From positions 4,112,458 to 4,176,457 of the forward strand of contig NC_031502.1 in the NCBI RefSeq assembly GCF_000237925.1: a stretch of 64,000 bases of DNA. The letters run 5' to 3'. The notes under the pieces were generated by a model that made no database searches, had not been told where the DNA came from, and was given only the letters and a program-made list of their open reading frames with translations. The number at the start of each line of letters is the position of its first letter. Positions within the stretch are counted from its first letter, which is position 1. Origin of the DNA: Schistosoma mansoni. Lineage: Eukaryota; Platyhelminthes; Trematoda; Strigeidida; Schistosomatidae. Positions 47,960 to 60,470 of the stretch are shown here, one piece after another. The translations under genes were made by a program, and so were the position numbers.

Positions 47960-50640
47960 CAAGAGGAAGATAGTAATCCACGAGTGGGTACGTGCGTATC
48001 TGGATATTTACTCTTTGAAGTGCAATCTTCCGAAGGTTCCCTTGAGGATCATGGTGATGGCAATATGCTCGCGTTTGGGTGGATCGGTGTACCCAATATG
48101 CTGCACGCTTTCATCAGACCACCTCTTGTTCTCCTGTAGCTCAGCTAGAATGGTTCCTAGAGCTGGCGTTTGTCGTTATTACATTTATCTTTTAGCCCTA
48201 TCACCCAGTTAGTTACCCGTCCCTGTACTCAGTCTAATGGATTTGTATCTCTTTTTAAGAGAAGTGGCGCAACAGGTTTGTTGATTTCAAGTTGAGGTCG
48301 CATTAGGAACAACTCTTGGGTGATTGCGCCAAGCTGTCTTCGGACGTCCAACTCGCGTGCACTTTATTTACCTTGGCACGAAACATCCAGTTCTCCAGGT
48401 AATTTTGGAGCCAAGATAAAATCGGGTCGGTGAAACCCATCTTTGCAACCTTTGTTATGAGAAGTACATAAGGTACTCTGTCAAAGGCTTTTACGAAGTC
48501 GAGGAATATTACATGAACCGGTATTTTATGGTCCCAACAGTTCGTTCAACTTACCCATGCTATGAGGTGATCGGAAGCACATGACCTGCCTTTCCTGAAC
48601 CTGTCTTAGACTCCACAGAGGGTGTTGTTTTTATTCTTATATTCTATCACCTGTTCAATGACCAGTCTTTCATTACCTCAGACAGTGTTATGAGCAATGA
48701 GACTGGCATGCAACAGCCTAGGTCTTCTCACTTCCCCCTCTGAAGATCGGAGAGAGAGTGGTCTACTTCCAATTCTTTTGGGAGTCGGTGAGAATCTATC
48801 GAGCGCCTGAACAGGTCACACACCTGTATGATTACGGCTTCTGTACACTTTTTCAGGATTATAAGTCGGATATCGTCTCATTCTGATGACTCCTGGGCAC
48901 AGTGTTTTTACTATATTCAATAATAGCCCGAGTGTTAGTTGGACGTCTCCCTGACCCCCAACTGACACTACAGTTGAGAGGTGTGCTACACTTGTGGACC
49001 CCGGACTCAGCTGATTTACGATATTTGCAGTGAAGATCTCTCACATCTCTAAGTTAGTGAGATCTTAGTCATTTGGCCCTTTCAGAGTACATATCCCTTG
49101 CTTGGGGGTCTTTCTCCTGATCATGAATCTGTAGAGACATTTGGAGTAAGCTTGCATTTTGGCTGCTACATGGCTTGAAGACATTCTCTGTTACTTAGGA
49201 ATTCGGTATCACATCTTTTTCCTAATCCCAAGTGAGAGCTGGGATCAGATTTTTTCAAGGAAAACTTCCACTTGCGCCAGGCTCTTCTCTTGACCTATAG
49301 GAGTGTTCCGTGCCTCTCTTAACCCAGGATGTTCGTTTTCCAAGTGTCCGCTGACTCTGAAGTACGTTTTGTCGGGTTGCATTTTAGATGGTTTCCCTCA
49401 CTACCTGCCAGTGGTCATCTACCGTCAGCTTCCACCACTTTCGCGTCTATGGACAGTGTTGAAGATGCCCCTTCATCATTGTTTAGTCTGCTCTAGTGTA
49501 AAGTAGGTAAGAAAAATTCTCGTTCCTCCGAACTATTTCATTTGGGACCACGTTAAACATAACTGCACAGTGGCCACTACTTCCTGTTGGCACGTGGACA
49601 TGAACATTTTGTGCCTGTGGGTACCCCCTGTACTACAGACAGAAAAAGCAAGACTAGTGGTGAATAGGTCTTTATTTAGATCGTCATCGGTCCATTGGAG
49701 CGCAAGGTAATCTTTTCAAACGCGTAAAGCATTCGAACATCCAAAATTAAATTATAGGAAATATAATGCCTATACTAAATAAGAAAGTGAATAAGTTATA
49801 ATGTTCTGATATTCACTTAGATGTTTTCTGTCAACTCTTAACAAATCAACCTAAGTTGTTACAGACATCCTCAACTAGAGGCTGATCATTTATCGGTAGA
49901 TAATCCAAGTTTGAGATTTTCTGTCTCCCTCCTCTCTCGTGACGTTACTCACACGTCCACCCAGCCTTGAACCTGCAATGGCTGTAACAAAACGCTGATG
50001 GAATCACTCTGTTAGGGTCACATCCTGCCTATCGAGACTTGAGGTTGAAGTGCCGAAGTCTCCAGCTAATAGTATTTGTTCAACCCCCAGATGTGGTGAC
50101 CTTGTATCCCCCGGATTATCTCATCTTTTGGGGTGTTAGAATCTGTGGGAGAGCTGGTGCGTTCCTTCAACCAAGTGCATCATGTCGTTCGAATTGAAGT
50201 AACACCAGTATGACCCTGTTAACGAGACTGTGATCTCTGCGTTCAGTATAGTGGGTTGGTGGTGAAAGTCAACTGACGCCAATGTGTATTTCTTTGAACT
50301 TTTCTGATGTTGCCTTGCTGATCTAGATCGACCTTCATAACGTCTGATGTGATTGGAGATATAGTTTTTCGAGCTGCACCAAGCTTTAAAGGCCTTCAAT
50401 ATATCCTCTCAGTTTCCGAAGTTCACAGCCATCTGACGTGGAGACTGAATGGTCGTAAGTTATAAAGGACGATATGGCTTGGTCACACTAATTATCGTAT
50501 TGGTGTGATGGTCCATACTACGTGACAGCCGAAGCCACTAATGGATACTGCCTTCCTAGGATTCACATGGACTACCATCCACAAGCTCACACACTCCAAG
50601 AACCGTAAGCATTTGCTGGTCTTCTAGTGACTATTCGAAC
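47960..50640 (-). mobile_element. Decayed CR1/jockey-type LINE
   Basis: Read right to left, an endonuclease piece (ILLAGDFGTSTSSLDRQDVT, 50080-50010; RLGGRVSNVTRE) is followed, beyond an inserted solo LTR, by the linker and RT. The RT pieces are CDLFRRSIDSHRLPK near 48800, VIFLDFVKAFDRVPYVLL near 48500, and FTDPILSWLQNYLENWMFRA near 48420. A tail PLDXVQGRVTNWVIGLKDKC follows near 48230. The catalytic YADD block is missing and many frames are broken. An old copy. Confidence 0.6.
49608..49863 (-). mobile_element. Old solo LTR of the CsRn1-type family
   Basis: About 256 bp align with the 267-bp LTRs at 51810-52076 and 57112-57378: TTTGTGCCTGTGGGTACC, GTGAATAGGTCTTTATTTAG, GGAAATATAATGCCTA, TCAACTCTTAACAAATCAAC, GTTGTTACA. 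It has diverged clearly more than those two are from each other. No internal region is attached, and it splits the decayed LINE. Target duplicates are ambiguous (AACAT / GACAT). Confidence 0.75.
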
Positions 50641-50975
50641 GCACGCGAATTATGAAGGTTGTAACATTTTTCACGTAGTTTTATTTTGTTTCCTTATCCG
50701 TTCTTCCCCCCAATTTTACAAGATTTATTGGCGGACAATACTTCACTTCTGATATGGTTTCTAATAATTTGATGCCTCATCTTGGGACTCAGCGTCATAC
50801 GCTAAGTTCGCTAGTTTTCACGCTGTGCACCTCTTTGAGTTTACTAACGTTCATATATTAGCTCTTAATAAATATTGAATTTGGTCCTACCATAAAACTA
50901 TATATACCTAATAAGTTAAGCTATAACAGTAGCTGTTCACTTAATACAAGCCTTATATTTACATTACTTCAAATC

Positions 50976-51716
50976 ATGTCCGAGACGTCTAAAAAACAAC
51001 TTCTCCTGGTGCCTAAAGCGCTTGTAGAAGATCTAAATCCGGCACTAAGGAGAATAATGTGAAGCCGTATGAACACACTGATCAGTCTGCATCGTGCTCT
51101 AGACTTGCACCACGTACTTGGGCATCTCGCTTATAGATATGAAGAAGAACAGCCACAAAACGTTTGAATCGATATTATTTGGCAGTCTGCCCAAAAGCGT
51201 CACATGTTGTGAACAGTTTTTAGACAGCGTCGCTGACCCCAAACACTCAGCAAATCAACAGTCGTCCATCCTGAGTAGCAGCCCATGGAGTTCATGTAAG
51301 CTTGTCTACAAAAGCCAGCCCAATGATGTAGATCTTGACTACTCACCCAAACATATACCTCATCCGTCAACTTAGCATGCACAATGTGACCGCCCGATAG
51401 ACACTTGCAACAAGTCTGTGTGCAACCATGATGACACTAAGAATTTTGATATAAGTTCCGACAGTTTCACCAGTGGTAGTTCTAAGAGTAGCCGAATAGG
51501 ACTGAGCCTCACCCAAGCTATTCAAGATATTGCTGAACATATATCCAATCAGTATTCCGGAAATTCTAATCTCGAAATTATAAGAGACACTGAAAAAGTA
51601 ATTGACCATGTGTTATCTGAAGTGTTGAAAAGACAACAGTGTATGCAGATTATGATCAAGCATAACATACCTGATAGTGAGAACTTAAAGTCCGTTAAAA
51701 ATACACTACTACAATA
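50976..51716 (+). pseudogene. Unrecognised broken coding sequence
   Basis: An ATG at 50976 starts MSETSKKQLLLVPKALVEDL and soon shifts frame. From 51118 one frame stays open apart from a single TAG at 51373, to the stop at 51714. It contains TFESILFGSLPKSVTCCEQF, a serine-rich middle and a helical end (AIQDIAEHISNQYSGNSNLE; VIDHVLSEVLKRQQCMQIMI). The composition is protein-like (acidic, helical, few odd codons), unlike the shadow frames nearby. I recognise no domain. It could be a decayed host gene, a retrocopy, or exons of a gene with unseen introns. Confidence 0.4.
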
Positions 51717-51809
51717 ATGTAGATTGTCGCAGTCTTGTCGCGTAACAAGAAGACTACGTAAAACAGGGACTAAAGCTTCTTGTACCATTCTATTTCAGTC
51801 TGGTAGTAT

Positions 51810-52076
51810 TTTCGTGCCTTAAGGTAACCCTCGTGCTATTGATAGAAGAAACCAGAGAACTAGTGAATAGGTCTTTATTTCGATCTTCGCGCAGTCACAG
51901 TGGAGCGTGGGATTATCTGTTCAGACAAACAAAGGCTCTCAACATTCAATATAAGATAATAGGGAATATAACGCTTACAAAAAGTAAGGAAGTGAATGAA
52001 TACTTGAACAATACTGTTTTAGCATATGCTTGGTTGTTTGGGGTCAACTCTTAACCAACCAACCTGAGCTGTTACA
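51810..52076 (-). repeat. 3' LTR (CsRn1-type)
   Basis: 267 bp. One end reads TTTCGTGCCTTAAGGTAACC and the other GAGCTGTTACA (plus-strand reading). GTAT precedes it at 51806-51809. It contains a 73-codon open stretch that is not a gene. Confidence 0.93.
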
Positions 52077-53106
52077 TTAGCTTCCCCCTAGAATCGACTT
52101 CCGTAGGAACGTCGGTTCGATTAACCTATCTATCGATAACACCTTCGTTCTATTTCTCATCCCAAGGCGAAATTATCAACTCGCTCACTATTTGACTTAC
52201 AATCAGTTACGACTAACGCTTTCAACGATAGTCCATGGATGTCTCTTCATTTACTAGCTTGTCATCTTACTTTGAAGCATGTGATCTTTTCTACAACTAT
52301 CGCTGACGGTTTGCTGCGTGCTTTCAAGAGAAAGTGTGAGAATGTGGAATAAGAATATCTGAGGAAGTGCCGCGAGCGGGCTACCCAACACCATGTTGGT
52401 GAGGTACGATTTTTCCATGCTCAGACCGGCTATCAGGTGTTTACTCACCTGCCTCTTGAGTCGCCCTCAAGTAAAAAGTAAAGAAGAGTCTACTTCAAAG
52501 GTAATGGTGAAAATCAAGCAAACCTGAAGAACTGCTCCACTGCCTGCATAAAATAATAAGATACAAAATGGAAATACATAAATGCAATTGATAATTGTTC
52601 GGTTCATGTAAGTGCTTGGCCTCCAGAACGGATTGGTATTCTGGAAGGAAATAAACATAGTGTAGATATCTTGTGCACGAAGAACCGTGAAAACAACAAC
52701 AACAAAAAAAACTCTTGTAATGCATATATGTAAAAGGGTGAACTTGCTAGAAGTTGGACTCTTTAACAAAATCGATCAAATGCATGACCTTGAGCCAGTG
52801 ATGACCGCCTTTTACAACTAGGTGCGTAACCAAGGGTGCATCAGAGTAATCCACAAAACGGAAACGAATATACGGTTAAGCAGCAAAAAAAATTGTGTGG
52901 AGTATGCGGATCAAGTACAGTTGTGTCAACTACCCTTTTCTGGTTTGATTTAGGTATGCATGATATATTGAAGCAATATTTCGTCAATTCATCCAAGTAA
53001 GGAATTGGTTTGCACCTCAGAAGTGTGTTAGTCCTCTTACTCATTAGTATTACGAATGATTAGTCGATAAAAGGAAAAATTGCAGTCATTCTTCCGTGGT
53101 TTGATG

Positions 53107-53168
53107 TGGTCTAATGGCTAGACACACGGTCCAGCATTCAGGAGGGCAGAGGTTCGAGTGCGTGGGGC
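53107..53168 (+). repeat. tRNA-like sequence, probable SINE head
   Basis: GGTCTAATGGCTAGACACAC resembles an A box, and AGAGGTTCGAGTGCG a B box, at normal tRNA spacing, but the acceptor stem does not pair and no CCA-end context follows. It is most likely the promoter part of a tRNA-derived SINE inside foreign sequence within the LTR element. Confidence 0.45.
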
Positions 53169-53789
53169 CTGAGTTTTTGTTCACCAAAAGCCCCTTCAAT
53201 ACGACGTTTGTTGGCCATAAGTTGCTCAGATATGAGAGAAAGATAACAAGAGGACGGATCGATATGTCAAAGTTCCCTTTTGGAACAGTACAAGTTCTTT
53301 GTTTGTATTAATAATAATACTATAGAAAAAAAATGGTGAGAACGTTAATAAGTACTTGACCATGGTTTAATCCAAAATGTTTTGTCTAAAAAAAACTTAT
53401 TAATAGTAGTATTAATCGTATCAAGCTACTAAACATATCTCCGACCGAAAACTTTTAGAATTAGTTCAGTAATCCATTGAACTGTCATAGAAAAGGTAAT
53501 CTAAACAAAGACAAGTCATAACAGAATGTCAAATTAAGTTTCATATCCCATTCCAACTGGTGTGATTAGTTCTAATTCCAATGCATCAGACACTATTGAC
53601 AATAAACAACAACAGTTATACTCTAGTCAATCGATTACATATGAGCACATACTTAACTTGTTAGTGACATTCCCCGAAGCGCTGGCATACCACTCGGTCA
53701 GTCATCGTTTTTGAACATATTCAATTTAGATTAAACTTTTAATGCTGTCGATCAGTGAAAATATCGATAAAAGTGTAATACAATCAACG

Positions 53790-53985
53790 GATTAATGCAC
53801 AGAGCGAATGTTGTTCATTCCGTCTGCTTTCGTCTGGAACATCTCGTCAAACTCGACACCGTCCTCTTCAGTTGAGAGTTGGTTTGTGCTGTTCCACAGT
53901 AGGCTGTTATTGATGGTATCCGGTCGACGGACATTAAGTGTCTTGCGTAGACAACTGTTTATAAATAATTGAACGGTTAGTGGTG
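53790..53985 (-). mobile_element. SR2 LINE fragment
   Basis: Minus-strand LFINSCLRKTLNVRRPDTIN, then NSLLWNSTNQLSTEED, matches the C-terminal region of SR2 (compare [20 protein letters not shown] near 16935). It lies next to the 54006 gap, inside the CsRn1-type element, so it is either a later insertion or a misjoin at the gap. Confidence 0.75.
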
Positions 53986-54005
53986 GTTGCGATAGTATCA
54001 CAAGT

Positions 54006-54205
54006 NNNNNNNNNNNNNNNNNNNNNNNNNNNNNNNNNNNNNNNNNNNNNNNNNNNNNNNNNNNNNNNNNNNNNNNNNNNNNNNNNNNNNNNNNNNNNNN
54101 NNNNNNNNNNNNNNNNNNNNNNNNNNNNNNNNNNNNNNNNNNNNNNNNNNNNNNNNNNNNNNNNNNNNNNNNNNNNNNNNNNNNNNNNNNNNNNNNNNNN
54201 NNNNN
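54006..54205. other. Assembly gap (200 N) in LTR element
   Basis: RNase H lies on one side and an SR2 piece on the other, so the gap hides at least the integrase region of the element. Confidence 0.99.
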
Positions 54206-57111
54206 TCTAGATCCTGCTCTTGTTCGTTTCTCAACGTCTCGAAGTTTACTGCGTCTGCTGTAGCACGTTTATTTCTAGCCTAGATAAAGCATCTGCCGCC
54301 TGATTGTCCTGACCTTTGACATGTCGGATATCGCTTGTGAACTGTGATATATAGTCAAGGTGTCGGACTTCTCGAGGTGAGTATTTATCAGCTCTCGCTT
54401 TTAGTGCATTCGTTAGTGGTTTGTGATCCGTAAAGACTATAAATACCCTGCCTTCTAACATGTGTCGGAAGTGTTTAATGGTTAGGTAGATTGCAAGAAG
54501 TTCTCGCCCGAAGGTAGAATACCTTGTCTCTGCTGGAGCGAGTCTTTTTGAGAAGAAAGCAATTGGTTTCCAGGCGTTTTTAACCAGTTGGTTAAGGGTA
54601 CCGCCTACTGCTTTATCTGAAGCATCCACCATCAAAGCAAGTGGGGAAAGAGAATTCGGATACATCAACGTAGTTGCTTGAGCTTATTTATCTTTAAGTT
54701 GTTTAATAGCTTCGACAGCGTCAGAGGACAGTTTGAATTCTTTTGATTTTCCTTTTAGTGAATCTGTCAAAGGTTGCATTAATTGTGCACAACCTGGTAT
54801 GAATCTGCGATAAAAGTTAATTAGACCTAGAAAACTTCTCAGTTGTGTTAGAGAACTAGGTATGGGGTATTGTTTAATGGTGTCTACTTCTTTTTTGATC
54901 GGTTTAATCCCTTCTGGGCTTATTGTGTGACCGAGAAATTCTAAAGTTTGAACACCGAAAACACACTTACTTTGATGTATGTTTATTCCATGTTCATCCA
55001 GTCTTCTTAACACTGTTTTTACATGCTGTTCGTGTGATTGCAAATCGGGGCTGGCAATTAACAAGTCGTCTATATACCCCTGCGCAAATGGCATATCTCG
55101 AAGTAGATTGTCTATGAATCTTTGAAATGTCTGTGCCGCATTTCTCAGGCCGAATGGCATGCGTACAAACTCGAATAAGCCAAAGGGTGTTGTAATAGCT
55201 GTCTTGGAGATATCTTCATCAGCCACTGGAATATTGTGATATGCCCTGACTAAGTCAATTTTAGTGAATATGTTCATACCCTGTAAACCGTTTGTGAAAT
55301 CTTGGATATGCGGTATTGGGTACCTATCTGGTACGGTTTGACGGTTGAGGGCTCTGTAATCCCCGCACGGTCGCCAGTCACCTTCATTCTTCTTTGGGAC
55401 CATATGCAAAGGGGATGCCCATTGACTATCAGAGGGACGGATAATACCCAGTTGTAGCATATAATCAAACTCGGCCCTAGCGATTTTGAGCTTATCTGGT
55501 GCTAGTCTCCTGGGTTTTGCAAAAACCGGTGCACCTTCGGTTTTGATAGTGTGACTTACTTTTAGTTTGTCTTTAGAAGGCTGTGGGTTTGGTTTAGTTA
55601 AGTTTGGAAATTCCGCGAGTATATCTTGGAATTTCGCTGTTGTTACTGGAGGAGTTTGAATCAAGTTAAGAGAGCTGATGTGACTTTCTTTGCCTTTTGT
55701 GTAATACGAAGTTTCTTTTAGTGTTAATCGCCGTTTCTTGGTGTCAACTAGAAATTCGTATCTCTCTAGAAAGTCCATCCCCAGTATTGCCAGATCTAAG
55801 TCGGCTACCGTGAAAACCCAAGGGAATTGCCTCCTGAACCCCAAATCTAGGGTTAAGTTTTTCTGCCCAAATGTCGCAATTTTAGTTTTATTTGCAGCTT
55901 GAAGTGTAATTGATGATGTTTCTCGACTAATCTCAGTTTTATTTTGAGGGATGATGCTAAGAGCAGCGCCAGTATCCACCAAGAAATTCAAGCCAGAGTT
56001 TCTGTCTCTAACATAAAACAAGCGACTGTTTAGGCGCCCCTCCTCAGTCGTCGCGACCTGGGGAGGGGTTACTCGTTTCCCGCTGTCTTAGAATTATGCT
56101 TAGGCCAGGCGCATGGTTGCATGCACTTGGTTGAGTTGACACCAAACTTCCAGTGGTACTAACAAAACCGCCCAGGTTGTCTGGACATTTGTGACCTGTT
56201 TTGTGACTTGGATCGTGGTCGTTGTGGTGACCTGCTCCTGTTTCTATGACCCATTTGCATTCTGGTGACAGCCTCAGTGAGACTCTTAACACTCGCAATG
56301 AGTCCTTCTATGACGGGGTCTTTTGCTGATTCTACATTTTATGTGTGATTTATTGTGCCTGGTCCAGTTGGAGGACCTCTCTCCATTATTCTATCGGCTA
56401 TACGCGCTAAATGAGATAATGAGGTTTCAGGATCTTGTGCATCCAAACAGTGTCGGACGTAGCATGGGAGAGCTTGTATCCATCCTTGTTTTAGGACTGC
56501 TTCACCCACTGTGTTATCACCCATTAACACTTGGAGGTGACGCAAAAACTGTGACGGCGACCGATCACCTAGTGTTTCACCTTGAAAAAGTCTTTGGATT
56601 CTTTGACTATCTGATAATGATAAACGGTTCATTATCTCTCGTCTTAAGATGGTGTATGGTTGTGGTGATGGTGGATCTAAAATCAAGTCACGGACTTCTT
56701 TGGCGACTGAAGGAGGAAGGATAGAACACAAGTCTCTATAGTGAATCCCTTCAGATTTGATATTGTGTCTCGTGAAATAATGCTCTAGTTGAGCAAACCA
56801 CAACTCAGGATCACTACGATCAAATTCTGGAAGTCGGGATTTCGTAGTCATAACAGTGTCTATCTCCACTGGTGACAAATCCTCCAGATTATGGGTTTCT
56901 ATTGAGTCTGACATGAGGTATGTGACAAATATAGCAATAAAGTTAGCACGAAAAATGGTTACTATAACACGAATAACTTAAGATAATACGGAATAAACTA
57001 GTTATATACTCAACTTAGTTTACGGATAATCAGGTCTACTTTTACGATTAAGTAAAAAAAAAGTTAATAACAGAAATGAGGTTAAATTTGTGTCCAAAAA
57101 GGGCTCACCAC

Positions 57112-57378
57112 TTTCGTGCCTTAGGGTAACCCTCGTGCTATTGATAGAAGAAACCAGAGAACTAGTGAATAGGTCTTTATTTCGATCTTCGCGCAGTCAC
57201 AGTGGAGCGTGGGATTATCTGTTCAGACAAACAAAGGCTCTCAACATTCAATATAAGATAATAGGGAATATAACGCTTACAAAAAGTAAGGAAGTGAATG
57301 AATACTTGAACAATACTGTTTTAGCATATGCTTGGTTGTTTGGGGTCAACTCTTAACCAACCAACCTGAGCTGTTACA
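57112..57378 (-). repeat. 5' LTR (CsRn1-type)
   Basis: 267 bp, the partner of 51810-52076 at an offset of 5302 bp. It is followed at 57379-57382 by the second GTAT. Confidence 0.93.
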
Positions 57379-57382
57379 GTAT

Positions 57383-60360
57383 CACAGAAGCCAATCACCT
57401 CCTTAATATTCAATCATTACTGAGACGTATTCCAACATTTAAAAAGATTAGAATCATCCACGGCATCCACTACCCCCAAAATCCGATCCTGTTATGTCTC
57501 TATAATGTCCGACTATTGCCCTGGCGGCTTCGATAAAGACCCCAAAATGCCCAAAAATAATCCCTCCAAGAATTGCTGTGAGAGCTATAGCCTCTCGGTC
57601 ACCACAATACGAAACAATACCAAACCGTCCGTAGAAAGTACTCCAGCACCCTTAACATGCACTTGTACACAGCAATAGAGCGCTCTATAACAAACATAAT
57701 GGACTGACAGTACCCGTTCATCCTAACGTGAGGCTACGCCCGAATGAAACCACACGTACACATGACCCCAATAAGCATTATTGTGTGAACCTTGCAAGCT
57801 CCGAAACCAGTACACAACCATACACAACACGAACACCCCTCAGGGCAGAAATCTCAAGCAATCCCCCGATACGTCTCAGAAACATACAACCCCCAAACTA
57901 CACACAGTAGGACTAGAACTGCCAACCACACACAAGGAAACCATAAGGTTGGCCTACTTAGGTACTCACCCAGTGATTCTAGATACTACCGAAGTCAAGC
58001 TACCCTACACCACTCTTTGACCCCCTAATTAGACGTATACACCATCTCGTCCTTTTCATCTCTCTCCCCCTCGACAGTGTTGCTTTGGGGTCTCCATGTG
58101 TTGAGGGCAACAATCCTACTATTTTGAGACCATCCTCGAAATACTCCGACCCAACGGGAAGTGATACATATTCTTCTCCACCCATAACTGTCCCTAGTCC
58201 TAAAAGCTCCTTGATTGAACCTCCTGACCACTCCTCAAATACACTACCTATCCATTCGACTCACTCGACTCTACCTGTCAATCGTAAACATACATCTTCC
58301 GCCAAAATACTCTCCGACTACCATTCTCCCACCAGCCATATTGATAATAAACCAAACGAGCATGAATGTGGTGGTATATTGGTAAACAAGGAAGCAACAT
58401 TTAGAGATATCATCCATTTTCCTTATAAGTTCGTATGTTCGAAAACGTCTTCGACGCTTCTGTTGACAACTAGTTTGTGTAAGGGATCTAGGATTCGAAC
58501 TAACAACTTTGCACTTTTGTGATATGGCGAATTATGCATATTTAAGACTGAATGAAGAGGAAGTCTTTTCTTGTGGACTTTGGGTAAGCCATAGAGTCCC
58601 GGTGTGTTAGATCCAGTGGGTTTAAGTGAATCCTGAATGAGGAATAATTAAAGAGAGAGGAGGATATCTTCAAGTACTAAGTAAAGTCAAATAATAATAA
58701 CGTTTCATGGCGATAGTAAAGATAAGAATGACGTACTTCTTTCGTACTTACAGTTGCAGCTTCTGCTATTTTAAGGTGTTGAATAAGAAGAAATCTCGGT
58801 GAATTTGAATGAATTATATTAACAACCTTTGGATCAACAGAGTGTTTGTAATTGAGAACTCTTAACCGCTAGCTTCTCACTCTTGTAGAACCTTACTAGG
58901 ACATGCTCTCGTGTGTGAGATCAAAGCCTTTATTGACTACGGTTTGTGAACACTACTCTACATGAGCAGGTGGACTGATAAATACACATATGAGCAACCA
59001 GACGAGGGAGCTTATTCTTTACGAATACCTTAAATAAATTTCCACCCGTGAACGTTAGTCTCCGCTTCGCCGTATAGAAGATTCTTTTTATGGCTTTTGA
59101 CAGCCATTTTTAAGTACAACAGATTCATATGAAGATATTTCTTTAAAAAATCTTTTGGATTTCTTGTTCAGATTTTCATGTTATTCTCTACGAGGTGGCC
59201 TGGATAGCTTTTGTCAGTCAATGTTTTTTAAGAGGAATGCAAGTTCTTCATCAACGCATTCAGTACCACAAATCCTACGTATTCGGTAACATACAGAGTG
59301 AATAAGATTCTTCTTTTTGCCTAATGGGACCCAGCCATTGAAGTTAGTTAGTTGGCGGTTCGATGTTCGTTTTCACTGATATGTTGAAAAACGGCAGTTT
59401 TTAAACACTATAAAATCTAAAATTCCTCCTGAATATTCCGTCTTTAAATCTAAAAACCACACGAATTTGTGAGCACCTGTAATGTGATATGATGTTTGTG
59501 TAAGATGTGCTCACAGTTCAACTGTCGACCATTTCAAATACTATCAGTCAAACTAATATATATGATCAGTCCTCAGTTTACTTACAACAGATGAGATGGT
59601 TATTTTTCAGTCTTCCATTCCGTTGTTTACTAATACGATACTATAGATCTTAGCACTTAGAGGCTTTCGTGTTCAGCTTTCTAAGTCACTATAGGGTATA
59701 GAAGCTTAGTGGTTGAATGACTAAACGTTCAACCGAAAAACCATTAATTGAAAACCCAGTTCCTTTTATTTCAGTCTAGATACTTGTGCGTTATAAGCCA
59801 GCATATTTAAAGTGTTGCTTAAGGCTGAAAACAAGAGTATATACTACATAAACGGGTTACATAAATTAGGAATATAGTTACTACAAAGAAATACAGTACT
59901 AAATATCTCAATTTTACTCCTAAGTGTTTTAGATGGATGCATCATTTTTAGTCAGTGAAATAATTAATTCTCATTAACAGAATATTTAAAGTTATATGTT
60001 ATAAATTGTTAATATCAGTCTTTGCATAAACTAACTAAAATTTAAGAAAGGAATGATGGATTATTCAGAAAAAAACCCAATTAAAACATACGGAAATTGA
60101 AGCTATATAAAATTTTGTGCGATTCATTGTGCTAAAATAGAGTGCTTTTAGTAATGATAATTATGATTGGCAGATGAATGTATAACTAGCTAACATCCCA
60201 AACACGGTGCAGACGATGTTGAATCACTCAGACCAATCGCCACATCATGACATGATTGATAGAATTCAATCAACATCAACGGACTAGACAAACCTAAAAT
60301 TACTCACTACTCAGTGATTAGTCATTTGTAAATATATTAGTCTAACAGAAGGTACATCAC
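57383..60360. other. Mostly unassigned DNA
   Basis: About 3 kb between the LTR element and the right repeat arm. An open plus frame at 58085-58522 is rich in Ser, Pro and Thr (KYSDPTGSDTYSSPPITVPS), with no recognised domain and no splice support. The rest is AT-rich. I looked here for the missing SGK3 exon on the plus strand and did not find it. Confidence 0.4.
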
Positions 60361-60367
60361 TCTCTTA

Positions 60368-60470
60368 ATAGCTCAGTGATAAGCTCTCAGACTGTGAAGC
60401 TATCTTACACAGGCTTGAACTCATCACGGAATCTCAGTTCCCTCATGACTGCTGATACATTGTACTGACA
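60368..60470 (+). repeat. tRNA-like SINE head
   Basis: ATAGCTCAGTGATAAGCTCT (A box), CAGACTGTGAAGCT, then GGCTTGAACTCATC (B-box position) and CAGTTCCCTCATGACTGCTG. The copy inside the repeat arms (6385-6480 and its mirror near 61875-61970) has the same order: ATAGCTCAGTGATAACATCT, AGTGTGAAGCT, AATTCAAGA, CAATTTCCTCACAGCTG. A tRNA-derived SINE family distinct from Smalpha. Confidence 0.5.

Larger units (their letters stand above)
51810..57378 (-). mobile_element. CsRn1/Boudicca-type Ty3/gypsy retrotransposon, fossil
   Basis: Two 267-bp LTRs (57112-57378 at the 5' end, 51810-52076 at the 3' end) differ by eye at one base, and GTAT is duplicated outside both. A primer-binding-like TGGTGAGCCC lies just inside the 5' LTR, and a purine tract (AGGGGGAAG) precedes the 3' LTR. 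Parts on the minus strand: gag about 56914-56339, protease and reverse transcriptase about 56021-54684 ([23 protein letters not shown]), RNase H about 54668-54246 (VDASDKAVGG; FTDHKPLTNA). The integrase region falls in a 200-N gap, and a foreign stretch with an SR2 piece lies between it and the 3' LTR. Broken, with a few interruptions, but inserted recently to judge by the LTRs. Confidence 0.92.

Noticed and set aside
51833-52054. 73-codon plus frame, repeated at 57135-57356
   Set aside because: It is inside the LTRs of the CsRn1-type element and antisense to it; a shadow frame.
53107-53168. Functional tRNA gene
   Set aside because: The A- and B-box-like motifs are there, but the acceptor stem does not pair and no proper cloverleaf or terminator follows.
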